Shown here: positions 28,189-37,242 of the stretch, in pieces | Numbering within the stretch: position 1 is the stretch's first letter | Layout: every line of letters starts with the position of its first letter | NCBI GenBank assembly: GCA_030849075.1 | Contig: JASAOO010003378.1 | Coordinates: 1 to 49,876 of the forward strand | Origin: Zelonia costaricensis | Lineage: Eukaryota > Euglenozoa > Kinetoplastea > Trypanosomatida > Trypanosomatidae | Direction of reading: 5' to 3' | Length of the DNA stretch: 49,876 nucleotides | The notes under the pieces: generated by a model | The model's input: the letters and a program-made list of their open reading frames with translations, nothing else | Databases searched by the model: none | Told to the model about the DNA's origin: nothing | Position numbers and translations under genes: made by a program

Positions 28189-29664
28189 TGGACTCGCGAT
28201 AGTGTTACGTCAGGGCGGTCTGCCCCGTCTATGCTGCGCGTGTGTGTGTGTGTGTGCGTGTATGGGATGTCTAGGTGCGTGTGGCACACCTCGTGCTCTA
28301 CGTGCAGCGCGCTGACGTGTGAGGAAGGGCGAGGTGGGTGGGGGAGGGGCTGCGTGAGTGCGCGCGTGCGTACAGTGCGGTGCGGTGCGGCACACACAAA
28401 CACTCAAACGCACACGGGAGAAATGTGCGGAGGCTGACAAAGGAAAAAGGGCAACAAGAGAGAGGCGGGGCTCGCGAGGCTGTGGCACGTGTCTATGAGA
28501 GCGGTGTGCGGAGGGGGCTCTGGGAAGGCGGGCCGCTGTGGCCGTCTGCAGCCAGCACGCGGTAACCTCCAACGGCGGAAGTGTCTACGCGGCTGTTTCT
28601 GGAAGCCTCTACGTACGTGCGTGTGTGGGTGGGTGGGTTGGTGGGTGGATGCCGAGGACCGCAACGCAGTGTAGCTGGTGGTGTGTGCGTGTGTCTACCA
28701 TCCAACTGCTGAGGTGCACTCGAGCGGGTGTAGGGCCAATACAGCATTCCAAAAATGAAGCCATCATGAATGGGGGGAGGGGGGCAGCAGGAAGCAGAAA
28801 GGAGATGAGTAAGAGACCATCGGCGTGAAAAGGGGGGAGGAGTGGGTGGGTTGGCGTGGCCTTGAGCGCGTTCTCGGCAGTGACTCGCGGGTGCACAAGT
28901 GAATGCACCCTTCCCCCCCCCCCCTCCTCCCCCTCTCGCGCACGCACACGCACGATAACGCCGGGAAGAGAGCAGCCGCACCTCTGCAGCCTCGAGGTTG
29001 CGCTAGACGGCAGGTGGTCGCTCCATCACGGGCTCAGAGACGCCGCCCTCAGCTTAACCGTAGCTCGGTTCGCCACACTGCTCCGTCTCGATCTTTCAGA
29101 AAGCTGGCCCGCGACCGCTCATCGGGCGTGTAAGGACGACGGTCGTGTCCCTTTCTTGGTGGTGTTCTAGCTTTGTGCATCGGTGAAGTTCTGGTTGAAG
29201 GGGAAGGAGAATGGGGGGGGGGTCAAGGGGACCTGGGAGCTGGACGGTGCCTGGCCTCAGGTTGGAGGAGGAGGAGGGCGGCGGACGGGGTGCGCTAATG
29301 GCGCCAAGAGCGGACAGCTCTCCGCTGCGTCTCCTCCCCCGTCCACCACGCCCTCACCCCACCCATGCCGCGTTTTCCCTTCCACAGAGGCTGTACATCG
29401 CATGCGGCATGCACGATATCAAACCGAGCGCATGCCCCACACACACTAGAGAAACAATACAAGTACCGCCGCCACCACCAGTGGTGTAACTTTACATCGT
29501 CAGCGTCCCCCACGACGTTCGCCAAGTGCGTGCTCGGGTGCGTGCGTGTCAGCGTGTTAAGCAACGTGTCTGTCTCACGACAAGACAGTGGGAGGGGCGG
29601 CGGCTCGAGCAGGTCGGTAAACGAGGAATCGCCTGCTTCTCATTCTCTGCGGGCTTTCAATCTT

Positions 29665-31758
29665 CTAGGCTGCAGCCGCCTGATCCGCCGCACGCGAAGG
29701 GGCGCGATCCCCTTCCATTCCGACAAACGCAAACGCACGCGCGGCGTCGGCCGTCACGGACAGCACCGTCTGCGCTGCCGCCGCCCTCGCCACGGCAGCA
29801 CCACCCGCGACCAGCTCCTCACGCGGGCAGTACACGAAGTTGTCCACCATGGCGCCACTGCGCACCTCGCCCTGCACGCGCACGATGCCGATGAAGGTGT
29901 TGGCGCGTAGGTGCGGGTGCTGCGCGAGAACAGGGCGCCGCCGCTGCGTGCCGCTCCCGCTTGCCGCATCGTCCTCCTCCTCGTCATCGCCAGAGCCGCG
30001 CTGCGGAAGCGCCGCCTCGGCCTCCGCCAGCTCCGTAACGGACGGCCCGACCACCAGCAGGCACACCTGCCCACACGCCTGGACGGTGCTGTACTGCACG
30101 TCCGCCGCGCCGGCGACGCCGTACATGTACACGCCCACCTCGGCAACGCTGCGCACCGACACCCCGCGCACCACCGTCCCCGTGCAGGCACCGTGCAGCA
30201 GCAGCCCGTGCCGGGTGTGCGTGAGGAGGCAGTCCGTGAGCTGGAGATCGGCATCGTCGCACATGACAGCGACCTCACACGGCATCGGCACAGTGGAGGC
30301 TGCGGCGGTGCCGGCGCCGGGCACGGTGAAGTGCGGCAGCACACCGTCCTCGACATCGAGCGACGCCCCGCCACTACCACCCTCGGCGTCGGCGTCGTCC
30401 TCGCCCTCCTCGAAGCGCTCGAGGTAGCGGCGGAGTCGCTTTGAGCGGGCCTCGCGCTGCTGCAGCTGCGCAATCGCGGAGGTGCGGCCGCCGGCAGCCG
30501 CCGAGGACGCGTCCGGCATCGCCGCCCCGGCCGCGTTGTACGCCGCAGCCGCCGCGTTGGGGCCCTCCACGACGCAGCTGCGCACCGCCATGGCACAGCG
30601 TGGGTAGGCGTACACGCCGTACGAGGTGCCACCGTAGACGATGCAGTAGCTCACGAGTGCCTCACAGAGCGGCGCGCCCGTCAGCGCGATCCGCAGCGGG
30701 GCCGACGCCGCCACTGCCGCCGGCTGCGGGGAGCCGATAACGCAGTGCGTGACCTGCGTGCGGGTGATGGAGCCGAGGGTGAGACCGGCACGCGCACAGA
30801 TGCCAGCAAGCGTGATGGCCACCTCGTCCCGCACGACGGCGGCGACGTGGCCGTGGTGCCCGTTAGTCGTGCCCTCGGCGTCGTCCTCGCCGCTGTCGTT
30901 GTCGCCGGCCTCGGTGTTGCCCGCCTCATCTTCGCCCTCCTCGTCGCCCGCCTCCTCGGCCCCGTCCTGCTGCACGTAGTGTGGCAGCCCGCGTGGCCCC
31001 TCCTCACCCTCCTCCACACTGTACACGACGGAGATGGGGAAGTCGAAGATCGGGTAGAGCCGCGGGTTGGCCGTTGTGGCCGTGATGGCGGGCCCGAAGA
31101 CGCTGGAGCCGCTCGTCGTCGTCATGGCCGATGTCGCCGCGGCGCTGGTGAGGCCGAGGCTATCCGCTGCCGCGGCCGCCTTCGCCGCGGCCGCCTGCAG
31201 CGGCACGTAGCCCTTCGCGGGCGCAGCCGCGGCTGCCGCCGCTTCTCCGTCTGCGCCGGCGCTGGCGCTCCCGTCCTGTGTCAGGAAGGCGGCCGTGGCG
31301 GCGGCGGTGAGGTAGGTGAACCACGGCCCCACGCGGCGCTTGGCCGCGGCGGCGTAGCGCGGCTCCCCGCCCTTGCCCCACCCCTTGCTCTGCGCGCTGT
31401 CACGGGCGTAGGCCACGCTGTAGACGTGCAGGCCGCCCAGCTTCGCCTCGTTGAGCTCCAGCGCCGGCGCCGCGGCGGAGGCGGCCGGGTACACACCGGG
31501 GAAGACGAGGACGACGTCCTCCTTGAACTGCGTCTCGTGGATGGCGTCACCGAGGTGGTGGCAGACGCTGAAGCCGCCCACGAAGCGGGTGGAGGGGCCG
31601 TCCTCGAGCTCGGCCATCTCGTCTGGCGAAACGATATCCGTCCACTCCTCCACCTGCTCCTCCACGTCTTCCTCTTCGTCCTCCTCCTCCTCTTCCTCGT
31701 CGCCCTCGTCGTCGGTGTGCGGCTCCGCGTCGCGCGCAGGCGGGTACTTGGCCGGCAT
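29665..31758 (-). CDS. Acidic right-handed beta-helix repeat protein
   Basis: This 697-residue protein opens with a very acidic stretch (residues about 10-42, dominated by Glu and Asp). Repeats follow that are typical of a right-handed parallel beta-helix (pectate-lyase-like/PbH1 fold). Short strands and turns recur in segments such as VVLVFPGVYPAAS near the start and, near the C-terminus, LQLTDCLLTHTRHGLLLHGA, GTVVRGVSVRSVAEVGVYMYG and VQYSTVQACGQVCLLVVG. Further acidic loops near 260-290 and in two later places interrupt the helix. No catalytic motif of pectin-active enzymes is seen, and a scaffold or binding role is more likely. I start at 31758 (MPAKYPPARD), just before the acidic stretch, because the upstream open frame looks like translated leader. 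The function is unknown. Confidence 0.72.
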   Translation of the reverse strand: MPAKYPPARDAEPHTDDEGDEEEEEEDEEEDVEEQVEEWTDIVSPDEMAELEDGPSTRFVGGFSVCHHLGDAIHETQFKEDVVLVFPGVYPAASAAAPALELNEAKLGGLHVYSVAYARDSAQSKGWGKGGEPRYAAAAKRRVGPWFTYLTAAATAAFLTQDGSASAGADGEAAAAAAAPAKGYVPLQAAAAKAAAAADSLGLTSAAATSAMTTTSGSSVFGPAITATTANPRLYPIFDFPISVVYSVEEGEEGPRGLPHYVQQDGAEEAGDEEGEDEAGNTEAGDNDSGEDDAEGTTNGHHGHVAAVVRDEVAITLAGICARAGLTLGSITRTQVTHCVIGSPQPAAVAASAPLRIALTGAPLCEALVSYCIVYGGTSYGVYAYPRCAMAVRSCVVEGPNAAAAAYNAAGAAMPDASSAAAGGRTSAIAQLQQREARSKRLRRYLERFEEGEDDADAEGGSGGASLDVEDGVLPHFTVPGAGTAAASTVPMPCEVAVMCDDADLQLTDCLLTHTRHGLLLHGACTGTVVRGVSVRSVAEVGVYMYGVAGAADVQYSTVQACGQVCLLVVGPSVTELAEAEAALPQRGSGDDEEEDDAASGSGTQRRRPVLAQHPHLRANTFIGIVRVQGEVRSGAMVDNFVYCPREELVAGGAAVARAAAAQTVLSVTADAARAFAFVGMEGDRAPSRAADQAAAA

Positions 31759-32433
31759 CCTTGCTGCTTCACCGTGAACGCTGTGCGATGTGACGGGGGG
31801 TGGGTGGCGGGTGGGGAGTGGGGTGTCCTGAGTGCTGATGGAGGGTGGGGGCTCTGTGGTTGGAGAGGACCGCAGCGGGGAGCTGACTGCCGTGCTGATG
31901 AGCGTGAAGTTGTGTGCTCGACAACCCTGTAGGGTAGCTGGCGGCGTCACGTGTCGGGGAGCGAGCGAGAGAGAGAGAGTCAGCGTGTTGGCGTGTGTGG
32001 CATTGAGGGCGGAGCTGGAGTTGCCCGACATCCATCCTTGTCATGAGAGGTGACAAAGGAGGGAGGGGAGAGGGGGAGGGGCGGGGACACTTGCACCAGG
32101 TGGGCCAGCTTGACCCTCCACAAAGCCGCTCTCCCCTTTCCTACTGTTGTTCTTCCAAGGAAGAGGTCAGGGAGGCGGGCACGGTGCGGCCAGACTCCAA
32201 TCGAGGTGTCAACTGCTGCTTCTTCTCCTCTGTGTGTGTGTGTGTGTGTGGGAAGCAGAGCTCACCCGAACCATTTGGGGGGGGGAGGTGACGGAGTACG
32301 CCGAAAACGCGTGTGTAGTCGTGACGAACAAACTGAGCGCGTGCTCACGACCGCTGTTGTCGTGAGGACAAGACACCAATGCACAAACCACACATGTACA
32401 CACACATTCAGTGATGAGACGCACGCCTCTCTC
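31759..32433. other. Spacer: beta-helix gene leader and RING gene downstream region
   Basis: It contains a predicted acceptor at 31938 with a CT repeat tract, a purine-rich patch near 32050-32085 and a (GT)n array at 32231-32250. The open frame overlapping its left end is in frame with the beta-helix gene and is judged leader. No gene is seen. Confidence 0.65.
31938..31980 (-). promoter_or_regulatory. Predicted spliced-leader acceptor for the beta-helix gene
   Basis: On the minus strand a CT-repeat tract (complement of 31957-31980) leads to CAG at 31938-31940, giving a leader of about 179 nt. This site lies inside the longer open frame and so supports the shorter coding sequence. Confidence 0.45.
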
Positions 32434-33903
32434 TCACTGCGGCGGCTCCGCTGCTGCGTGTCGGCGCCGCAGATGGTGAGCGGCGACCACGGCCAGCGCG
32501 TCCACCTCGTCGGCACCGTCCTCCGACTTGCCGCTCTCCAAGCGTGCCAGCTTGCGCGTGTACTTGTCTGTCTGCCGCCGCAGCTCGGCGTGGTCGCGAA
32601 CCGCATCGGCCAACTGCGCCGTTGTGGTGGTCATCGAGGTGCGCGTCTCGAGGCACAAGTGGCGCAGCTCGCGGAGGCGCTGCATGGACTGCAGTGCGTC
32701 TTGCGAATCCTTCGAGGACGGCACGTTCAGCAGCATCTCACGTCGACGCCGCGCCACGGCCAGGGTGCGCTCGAGCTCGCCGCAGTCGCTCTGCAGCTGC
32801 TGCTGGCTCTTCTCCAGGTGCTCGACACGCGCTCGCAACGTTTCGGTGCGGGCAGCCCACGTCGTCGTGGCGCGCAGGAGCATCTCTGCGTACGCCTGCG
32901 AGGGTGGCAGCTGCCGCGCCCCGACGATGGTGATGTCCGCCTCGGCGTCCTCAGCGTCTGCCACGGCGATGGAACTGATCCTCCTACCAGCAGCAGCTAC
33001 ACTGGGGTCGCCGCTCGCGTCATGGCGTGGCGGCGGCACACCGGGAGAGGACCCGCAACCGGCTGGAACCATCGCAACCCGCACCACGTCCACGTCCGAC
33101 CCGTCTCCCCCCTCCAGCCCAGAGGCCGCGGAGGAGGCGACCAGTTGCACACTGCTGCTGTCCTCATCCAAGCCGTCGGGCACCGGCACGGCGACGCGAT
33201 CGAGCACGCCGGATGCGCCTGCCCGAGCCCGCTTGCGGCTGGTGGAGTCGCCGACTCGGCCCCCGCCCTGCTGCGACGGGCTCAGCGGCAACACCTCCGG
33301 CACCGATGCTGCGGCCGACGGCACGCGGAGGCGTGGCCGGAAAAGAATCATGTCGGCGCCCGAGGCCAGCTTCAGCCGACACACCGGGCAGGACAAGTGT
33401 GCCGCGTACTCGCACAGCTGCATCGCGCAGAGGTAGTGCAGCAGGTGCCCACACGGCAGCACCACGACGCCTGCGGCGGCCTCTTCGGTGCCGAAAGGGG
33501 GCAGCAGGGCACGGTCATTACCGCCGCTGTCGCCGGGTCGCAGCGGCGACACATCGCGCGGGGAGCCGGGCGCGGAGACAGCCAGCCGCGGGTCCCATGG
33601 GTCGGCGGCGTCGCTGCCGTAAACGCCGGGCGCGAACGTGACACGAAACTCGCCGCCGCCACCGTTGCTGTTGCCCGGCCCTGTCAGCTGCAGCGGCGAT
33701 GTGGTCTCGCTGGAATAGAGAGTGCTGGCGCTCGTCACGGCAGACCCCGCGTCGCCGCTCTCCCTCACCACCGCGGGGTGGCTGCGTGGTGGGCGTAGGC
33801 GGCAGTCTAGGGGCTGCAGGCAGATGGGGCACTCCGTGTGCAGCAGCGCCTCGTGGAGCGGCATGGCGGAGGGGGCGGAGGAGGAGGAGGGAGAAGAGGA
33901 CAT
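32434..33903 (-). CDS. RING-H2/coiled-coil protein with split RING, probable E3 ubiquitin ligase
   Basis: This 489-residue protein carries a RING-H2 zinc-binding set: Cys25, Cys28, Cys151, His153, His156, Cys159, Cys172 and Cys175 (motifs ECPICLQPL, LPCGHLLHYLCAM and CPVCRL). The order and spacing are standard for RING-H2 except that the first loop, between the second and third ligands, is 122 residues rather than the usual 10-40. The loop is filled with Ser/Gly/Pro-rich sequence. After a disordered middle part, residues about 360-470 form a predicted coiled coil rich in Leu, Glu, Arg and Gln. RING proteins usually recruit an E2 to transfer ubiquitin. The RING-plus-coiled-coil layout recalls TRAIP, but I do not claim orthology. 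The start at 33903 (MSSSPSSSS) is chosen because the upstream frame is low-complexity leader; Met14 is an alternative. Confidence 0.85.
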   Translation of the reverse strand: MSSSPSSSSAPSAMPLHEALLHTECPICLQPLDCRLRPPRSHPAVVRESGDAGSAVTSASTLYSSETTSPLQLTGPGNSNGGGGEFRVTFAPGVYGSDAADPWDPRLAVSAPGSPRDVSPLRPGDSGGNDRALLPPFGTEEAAAGVVVLPCGHLLHYLCAMQLCEYAAHLSCPVCRLKLASGADMILFRPRLRVPSAAASVPEVLPLSPSQQGGGRVGDSTSRKRARAGASGVLDRVAVPVPDGLDEDSSSVQLVASSAASGLEGGDGSDVDVVRVAMVPAGCGSSPGVPPPRHDASGDPSVAAAGRRISSIAVADAEDAEADITIVGARQLPPSQAYAEMLLRATTTWAARTETLRARVEHLEKSQQQLQSDCGELERTLAVARRRREMLLNVPSSKDSQDALQSMQRLRELRHLCLETRTSMTTTTAQLADAVRDHAELRRQTDKYTRKLARLESGKSEDGADEVDALAVVAAHHLRRRHAAAEPPQ

Positions 33904-34435
33904 CAGGCCAGCGTGGTGTCCAAGCCCGGGATGTGAAACCGCGTCGGGTACGTGCCACACCGTTTGGGGGGGAGGGGGGGGGGGGAAGAGGTGATGCGGT
34001 GCGATGTCTGAACCGCTGCGCACACACGACAGAAGAGGGAAGCCAAGAAAACGCGCGGCCAAACACCGGGATAGGGGCAACAGAGAGAGAGAGATAGATG
34101 CGGGGGGAGGGGGAAGGCAAAAGAGGCAGCCAGTGGCCACGTGAAGACGCGGGTAAGCGACGCACCGGCGTCGCCGACACGCAGAGCCCCCCGCACGCTT
34201 CAGCACTGCGTGTACAGCGAAGAGACGCGTCGTGCGCCTTTGCACTACCTCTCCTTTCTTTACCTGTGTGTGTGTGTGTTAAAGGTGTGGGTGTGTCGAC
34301 TTACTCGTGGCTCGATCGGTTTCTGTTTTAGTTTCTTCGCAGCAGGAGCGCGGAGCTGTGCAGATGGACCGCTCGCTGTGCGTGTATGTGCGTGTTGGAG
34401 TGTGACACGCACGCAGCGCACACTCGAGGGAGCCG
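33904..34435. other. Spacer: RING gene leader and pseudouridine synthase downstream region
   Basis: The spacer holds G runs near 33965-33985, a predicted acceptor at 34016, a GA-repeat near 34081-34095 and a (GT)n stretch near 34264-34280. No gene is seen. Confidence 0.65.
34016..34042 (-). promoter_or_regulatory. Predicted spliced-leader acceptor for the RING gene
   Basis: On the minus strand TTCCCTCTTCTGTC is followed after a short GT stretch by CAG at 34016-34018, leaving a leader of about 112 nt. The stronger C run nearer the gene has no AG after it before the start codon. Confidence 0.4.
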
Positions 34436-36700
34436 CTAGAGCAGAGCCCACACCGGTGGCGGCGCCTCGAAGCGGACGCGACCGCTCTCCGAGAGCACAC
34501 ACCCCCGCGTCGACAGCGCCGCGAGTGACACGGACCGCTGCCGCTCTTCCTCTTCCTCCACGCCTGACGCATCACCGCCACCGCGGAGCAGCAGCGCCTC
34601 GCTGACCTCGTAGACCCAGGCGTGCAGGCAGATCGCGGACGTGCCCGTGGCACACTCGCCAGCCGCCACGATCGGCAGCCGCCCTGCACACTCGTAGCAG
34701 AGCGGCTCGGCTTCCCACGCGGCGGCAGCGTCTAGCATCACGTCCCCCGCACGCGGCCGCTTCACTCCCGGACTCTCCGCGACTTCGCTTTCCGCTGTGA
34801 AACTACGATAGGCGGTGGGCAACTGCGCTGCGTCAAAGTACACGTAGTCGTCTTCGCCCGGGATTAGCGGGGCGCGCCGTGACTTAGCAAGGGGCTCCTC
34901 TGCCTCGTGAGCGAAGGCGTGTGCGTCCGTCTTCTTCTCGCTGCCATTCGCGATGGTACGTGCGGTGGGAGGTGTGATGCGTGGGTGCGACTGCGATGCG
35001 TACACCACGTCGCCGAGAATGGGGTGGCCCATCGAGCTCAGGTGCACGCGGATCTGATGCAGCCGCCCCGTGTACGGCGTGCACAACAACACCACCGCCG
35101 CGGCTGCGGTACTCTGCGCCGGCACGGCGTGGCGGCAGGACAGGGCTTGACACAGCGTCGCTGCTGCTGCCGCGGCGGCTCCGCTTGTGCCGCCTGCAGG
35201 GACCGGGACGGTGCACAGCACGCCGCTGGGAAAGGCAGGAGGCGGTGAGGCGCTCTCTGGGCTGCGGCTACTGCTTGGCCCTGTCTCCCGATCCAAGAGC
35301 GGCGGCAGCAAACCCGCCTCGCGCAGCATTGGTAGCACCGCGGCGTTGTGTACCGCGACGGCCGCATTCGTGCCTTCCACGGCCCACATCGATGCCGGCG
35401 CCACAGCATCACGCGTCTGTGCTGCCACGGCTGCGCTCGCCCCCACCCGGGCGAGGTAGTACTTCTGTAAATCGTAGGACGCGGCAACCACTCGCTGAAG
35501 TGACACGGGCGCAGACGCGTGGCCGGCATCTCCTCGCCCCTCTCCGTCCCCACCCCGGGCGTCCTCGCCTGTGCAGCGAGTCCGCACCGCGGCGCTCACC
35601 GCCTCCTCCACCTCCTTCGCTTTGCGCATAAGCACGGCGCCGATGCGCTTTGCCGCGTCCTGGTCGACGGCGAGCAGCAGCACACCGGAGGTGACCTTGT
35701 CCAGTCGGTGGCAGGGGCGTGGGGCCTTGTCAGGGTCGACCTCGTCCAGGGCCTGCGTGCCGGTGGCCTCGGCCCCTCCGCCGTAGTACGCGTACAGCTC
35801 CGCCGTCTCCTCCGCCGTCAGCTGCGCAGTGGAGACGAGTGACTGCAGCAACGGGTCGCCCCCGACGAGCCACGCCGTCAGCCGCCTCGGCGCCAGGACG
35901 TACTCGAGCAGGGCGGTAAGGGAGTTGTAGTGGTACCGCCCCGTCGCGTGGGTGGGCAGACCCGTCGGCTTGTTCACGCAGAGGAGGCCGTAGCGGGCGA
36001 TGCGGACGGCCGTGATCAGCACCGCGTCGACGCCCGACACCCCCACCGTCACGGGGACCTCGTGGCGGTGCACGGTGTGGTAGACGACGTCGCCGTGCTG
36101 CAGGACCACATTCTGAGCGTCGGGCAGCGGTGTGGCCGCGGCGAGCGGAGGGGAACTCGTGCCCTCCGTGCGGGGCTTGTGGCGAAGGTCTGCAGGCGAC
36201 GCGGTGGTGGCCTGAGGTGTCTCCGCAGCGCCCACGGACGGGGTTGAGTCGGCGTCCGCGATGGAGGCCTCAGACGCCGGCGTTGCACCCGACGCTCGCT
36301 TCAGGAGCCGCCGCTGGGTGTTGTGCCGGCCGAGCGCACCGCGCTGCACGCAGTAGAGCCGCCCGCGTCGCAGGCAGGCCTCGTAGTACGCGGCGCTGTG
36401 GTGGGGAAGCTCCTCGGCGTACACGTCCAGCAGCCGTCGGCCAACCCACCGTCCCTTCACGAACACCGTGAAGGCGAAGTCGTACGGGATGACGTGACGC
36501 CGCACACTCGTACTGAACGGGACGCCCGCGTCGTCGCACGGCGCTGGGGTTGGAGAGGTCTGCACGGTGTGCCACGGGAAGCCCGAGACGTGTCGTGTGG
36601 AATAGAGTGCCCGACGCGCCGGGGACGCCCAGGCCTCGTTCTCCAGCCGCCGCAACTCCGCCACCGTCAGCGCCGGCGAGGAGTGCTGGGAATGTGTCAT
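34436..36700 (-). CDS. RluA-family pseudouridine synthase
   Basis: This 754-residue enzyme should convert uridine to pseudouridine in RNA. The catalytic motif is intact: CHRLDKVTSGVLLLA with the nucleophilic Asp at about residue 334. It is preceded by the family strand GLLCVNKPTGLPTHATGRY and followed by the RNA-binding motif TGRLHQIRVHLSSMGHPILGD near 545-560. An N-terminal segment (VGRRLLDVYAEEL and CLRRGRLYC) resembles the S4-like region of eukaryotic RluA proteins. Long low-complexity insertions separate these blocks and make the protein roughly twice the bacterial length. The C-terminal part has a Cys/His pattern near 665-695 (CYEC, then Cys, then CLH) that could bind zinc. I start at 36700 (MTHSQHSS), because the predicted splice acceptor at 36796 removes the upstream frame. 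The RNA target and compartment are unknown. Confidence 0.9.
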   Translation of the reverse strand: MTHSQHSSPALTVAELRRLENEAWASPARRALYSTRHVSGFPWHTVQTSPTPAPCDDAGVPFSTSVRRHVIPYDFAFTVFVKGRWVGRRLLDVYAEELPHHSAAYYEACLRRGRLYCVQRGALGRHNTQRRLLKRASGATPASEASIADADSTPSVGAAETPQATTASPADLRHKPRTEGTSSPPLAAATPLPDAQNVVLQHGDVVYHTVHRHEVPVTVGVSGVDAVLITAVRIARYGLLCVNKPTGLPTHATGRYHYNSLTALLEYVLAPRRLTAWLVGGDPLLQSLVSTAQLTAEETAELYAYYGGGAEATGTQALDEVDPDKAPRPCHRLDKVTSGVLLLAVDQDAAKRIGAVLMRKAKEVEEAVSAAVRTRCTGEDARGGDGEGRGDAGHASAPVSLQRVVAASYDLQKYYLARVGASAAVAAQTRDAVAPASMWAVEGTNAAVAVHNAAVLPMLREAGLLPPLLDRETGPSSSRSPESASPPPAFPSGVLCTVPVPAGGTSGAAAAAAATLCQALSCRHAVPAQSTAAAAVVLLCTPYTGRLHQIRVHLSSMGHPILGDVVYASQSHPRITPPTARTIANGSEKKTDAHAFAHEAEEPLAKSRRAPLIPGEDDYVYFDAAQLPTAYRSFTAESEVAESPGVKRPRAGDVMLDAAAAWEAEPLCYECAGRLPIVAAGECATGTSAICLHAWVYEVSEALLLRGGGDASGVEEEEERQRSVSLAALSTRGCVLSESGRVRFEAPPPVWALL

Positions 36701-37242
36701 GATGGTGGTGAGAGAGAGATGGGCGTTGGTGGGGCGACCACGAATGGGAGCCGAGGATGCGCGTGCCCAGTCCCGGCAGCGCGCAGCCGTGATATCTGGG
36801 GAGGGAGGGAGGGAGGGGGGGGGGCGTGTGTGAGCCGGTGTAGGCGGTGGCACACGCAGGCACGCGGCGGTAGTGGTGTTTTCAGCGAGAGGAGAAGGAA
36901 GTGGAAAGACAGCTAAGCTATACTCGCTTGCTAACATGCGAAGTACGCAGGGCAGAGAGTGCAACGTCCCTTCTCCCCCCCCCCCTCTCACACACAGGCA
37001 CACACCGAGTCCGTGCTTGCGACGCTGGAAGCACACGAGTTTCTCCAGCTTGTTGCTGCAAGCGGCTTCACCAACGTGACTGACGCCCCCCCCCTTTAAC
37101 ACCGCATTTGTTTTTCCATCTTCGATTTCTTCGCCCGCTGTGCGCACAAACTGTGAAGAAGAGTGACCGCACGCCCCTGCAGGCCACGGCAGCGTGCGCA
37201 GCTCAGTACGCGCCCACAGGTTCAGCGCGCAACACTCCGCTT
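36701..37242. other. Spacer: pseudouridine synthase leader and downstream region of the 718-residue gene
   Basis: It contains the predicted acceptor at 36796 with its long GGGA/G tract, a C run near 36978-36987 and another near 37086-37095. The open frame of the pseudouridine synthase continues through it, but splicing would exclude that part. No gene is seen. Confidence 0.65.
36796..36824 (-). promoter_or_regulatory. Predicted spliced-leader acceptor for the pseudouridine synthase
   Basis: On the minus strand an uninterrupted C/T tract (ten C, then CCCT repeats) runs straight into CAG at 36796-36798. The leader would be 95 nt, beginning downstream of every earlier in-frame methionine, which decides the start at 36700. 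Confidence 0.55.

Larger units (their letters stand above)
28062..29664. other. 1.6-kb spacer between the 1906-residue gene and the beta-helix gene
   Basis: The right part is the region downstream of the beta-helix gene and the left part is the leader of the 1906-residue gene. The leader carries a perfect 8-bp inverted repeat at 28115-28142. There is a (GT)n array at 28241-28256, a GGGT-rich patch near 28624-28650 and a C run near 28914-28924. A block at about 28980-29190 is of ordinary complexity with no open frame and a small AACCG/CGGTT stem at 29056-29070. Open frames here are low-complexity. No gene is supported. Confidence 0.6.

Noticed and set aside
28980..29190. Possible tRNA or small RNA gene in the 1.6-kb spacer
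   Set aside because: The block is of ordinary complexity and contains GGTTCG near 29067, but I could not find an acceptor stem, anticodon arm or the rest of a tRNA cloverleaf, nor C and D boxes in a convincing arrangement.
32050..33798. 582-codon plus-strand frame opposite the RING gene
   Set aside because: It starts in spacer with translated GT repeats and continues as antisense shadow with no domain. The opposite strand has ordered zinc ligands.
33990..34012. Possible C/D-box snoRNA (GTGATGC and CTGA close together)
   Set aside because: The boxes are about 15 bases apart, too close for a guide RNA, no terminal stem is visible and there is no cluster of similar units.
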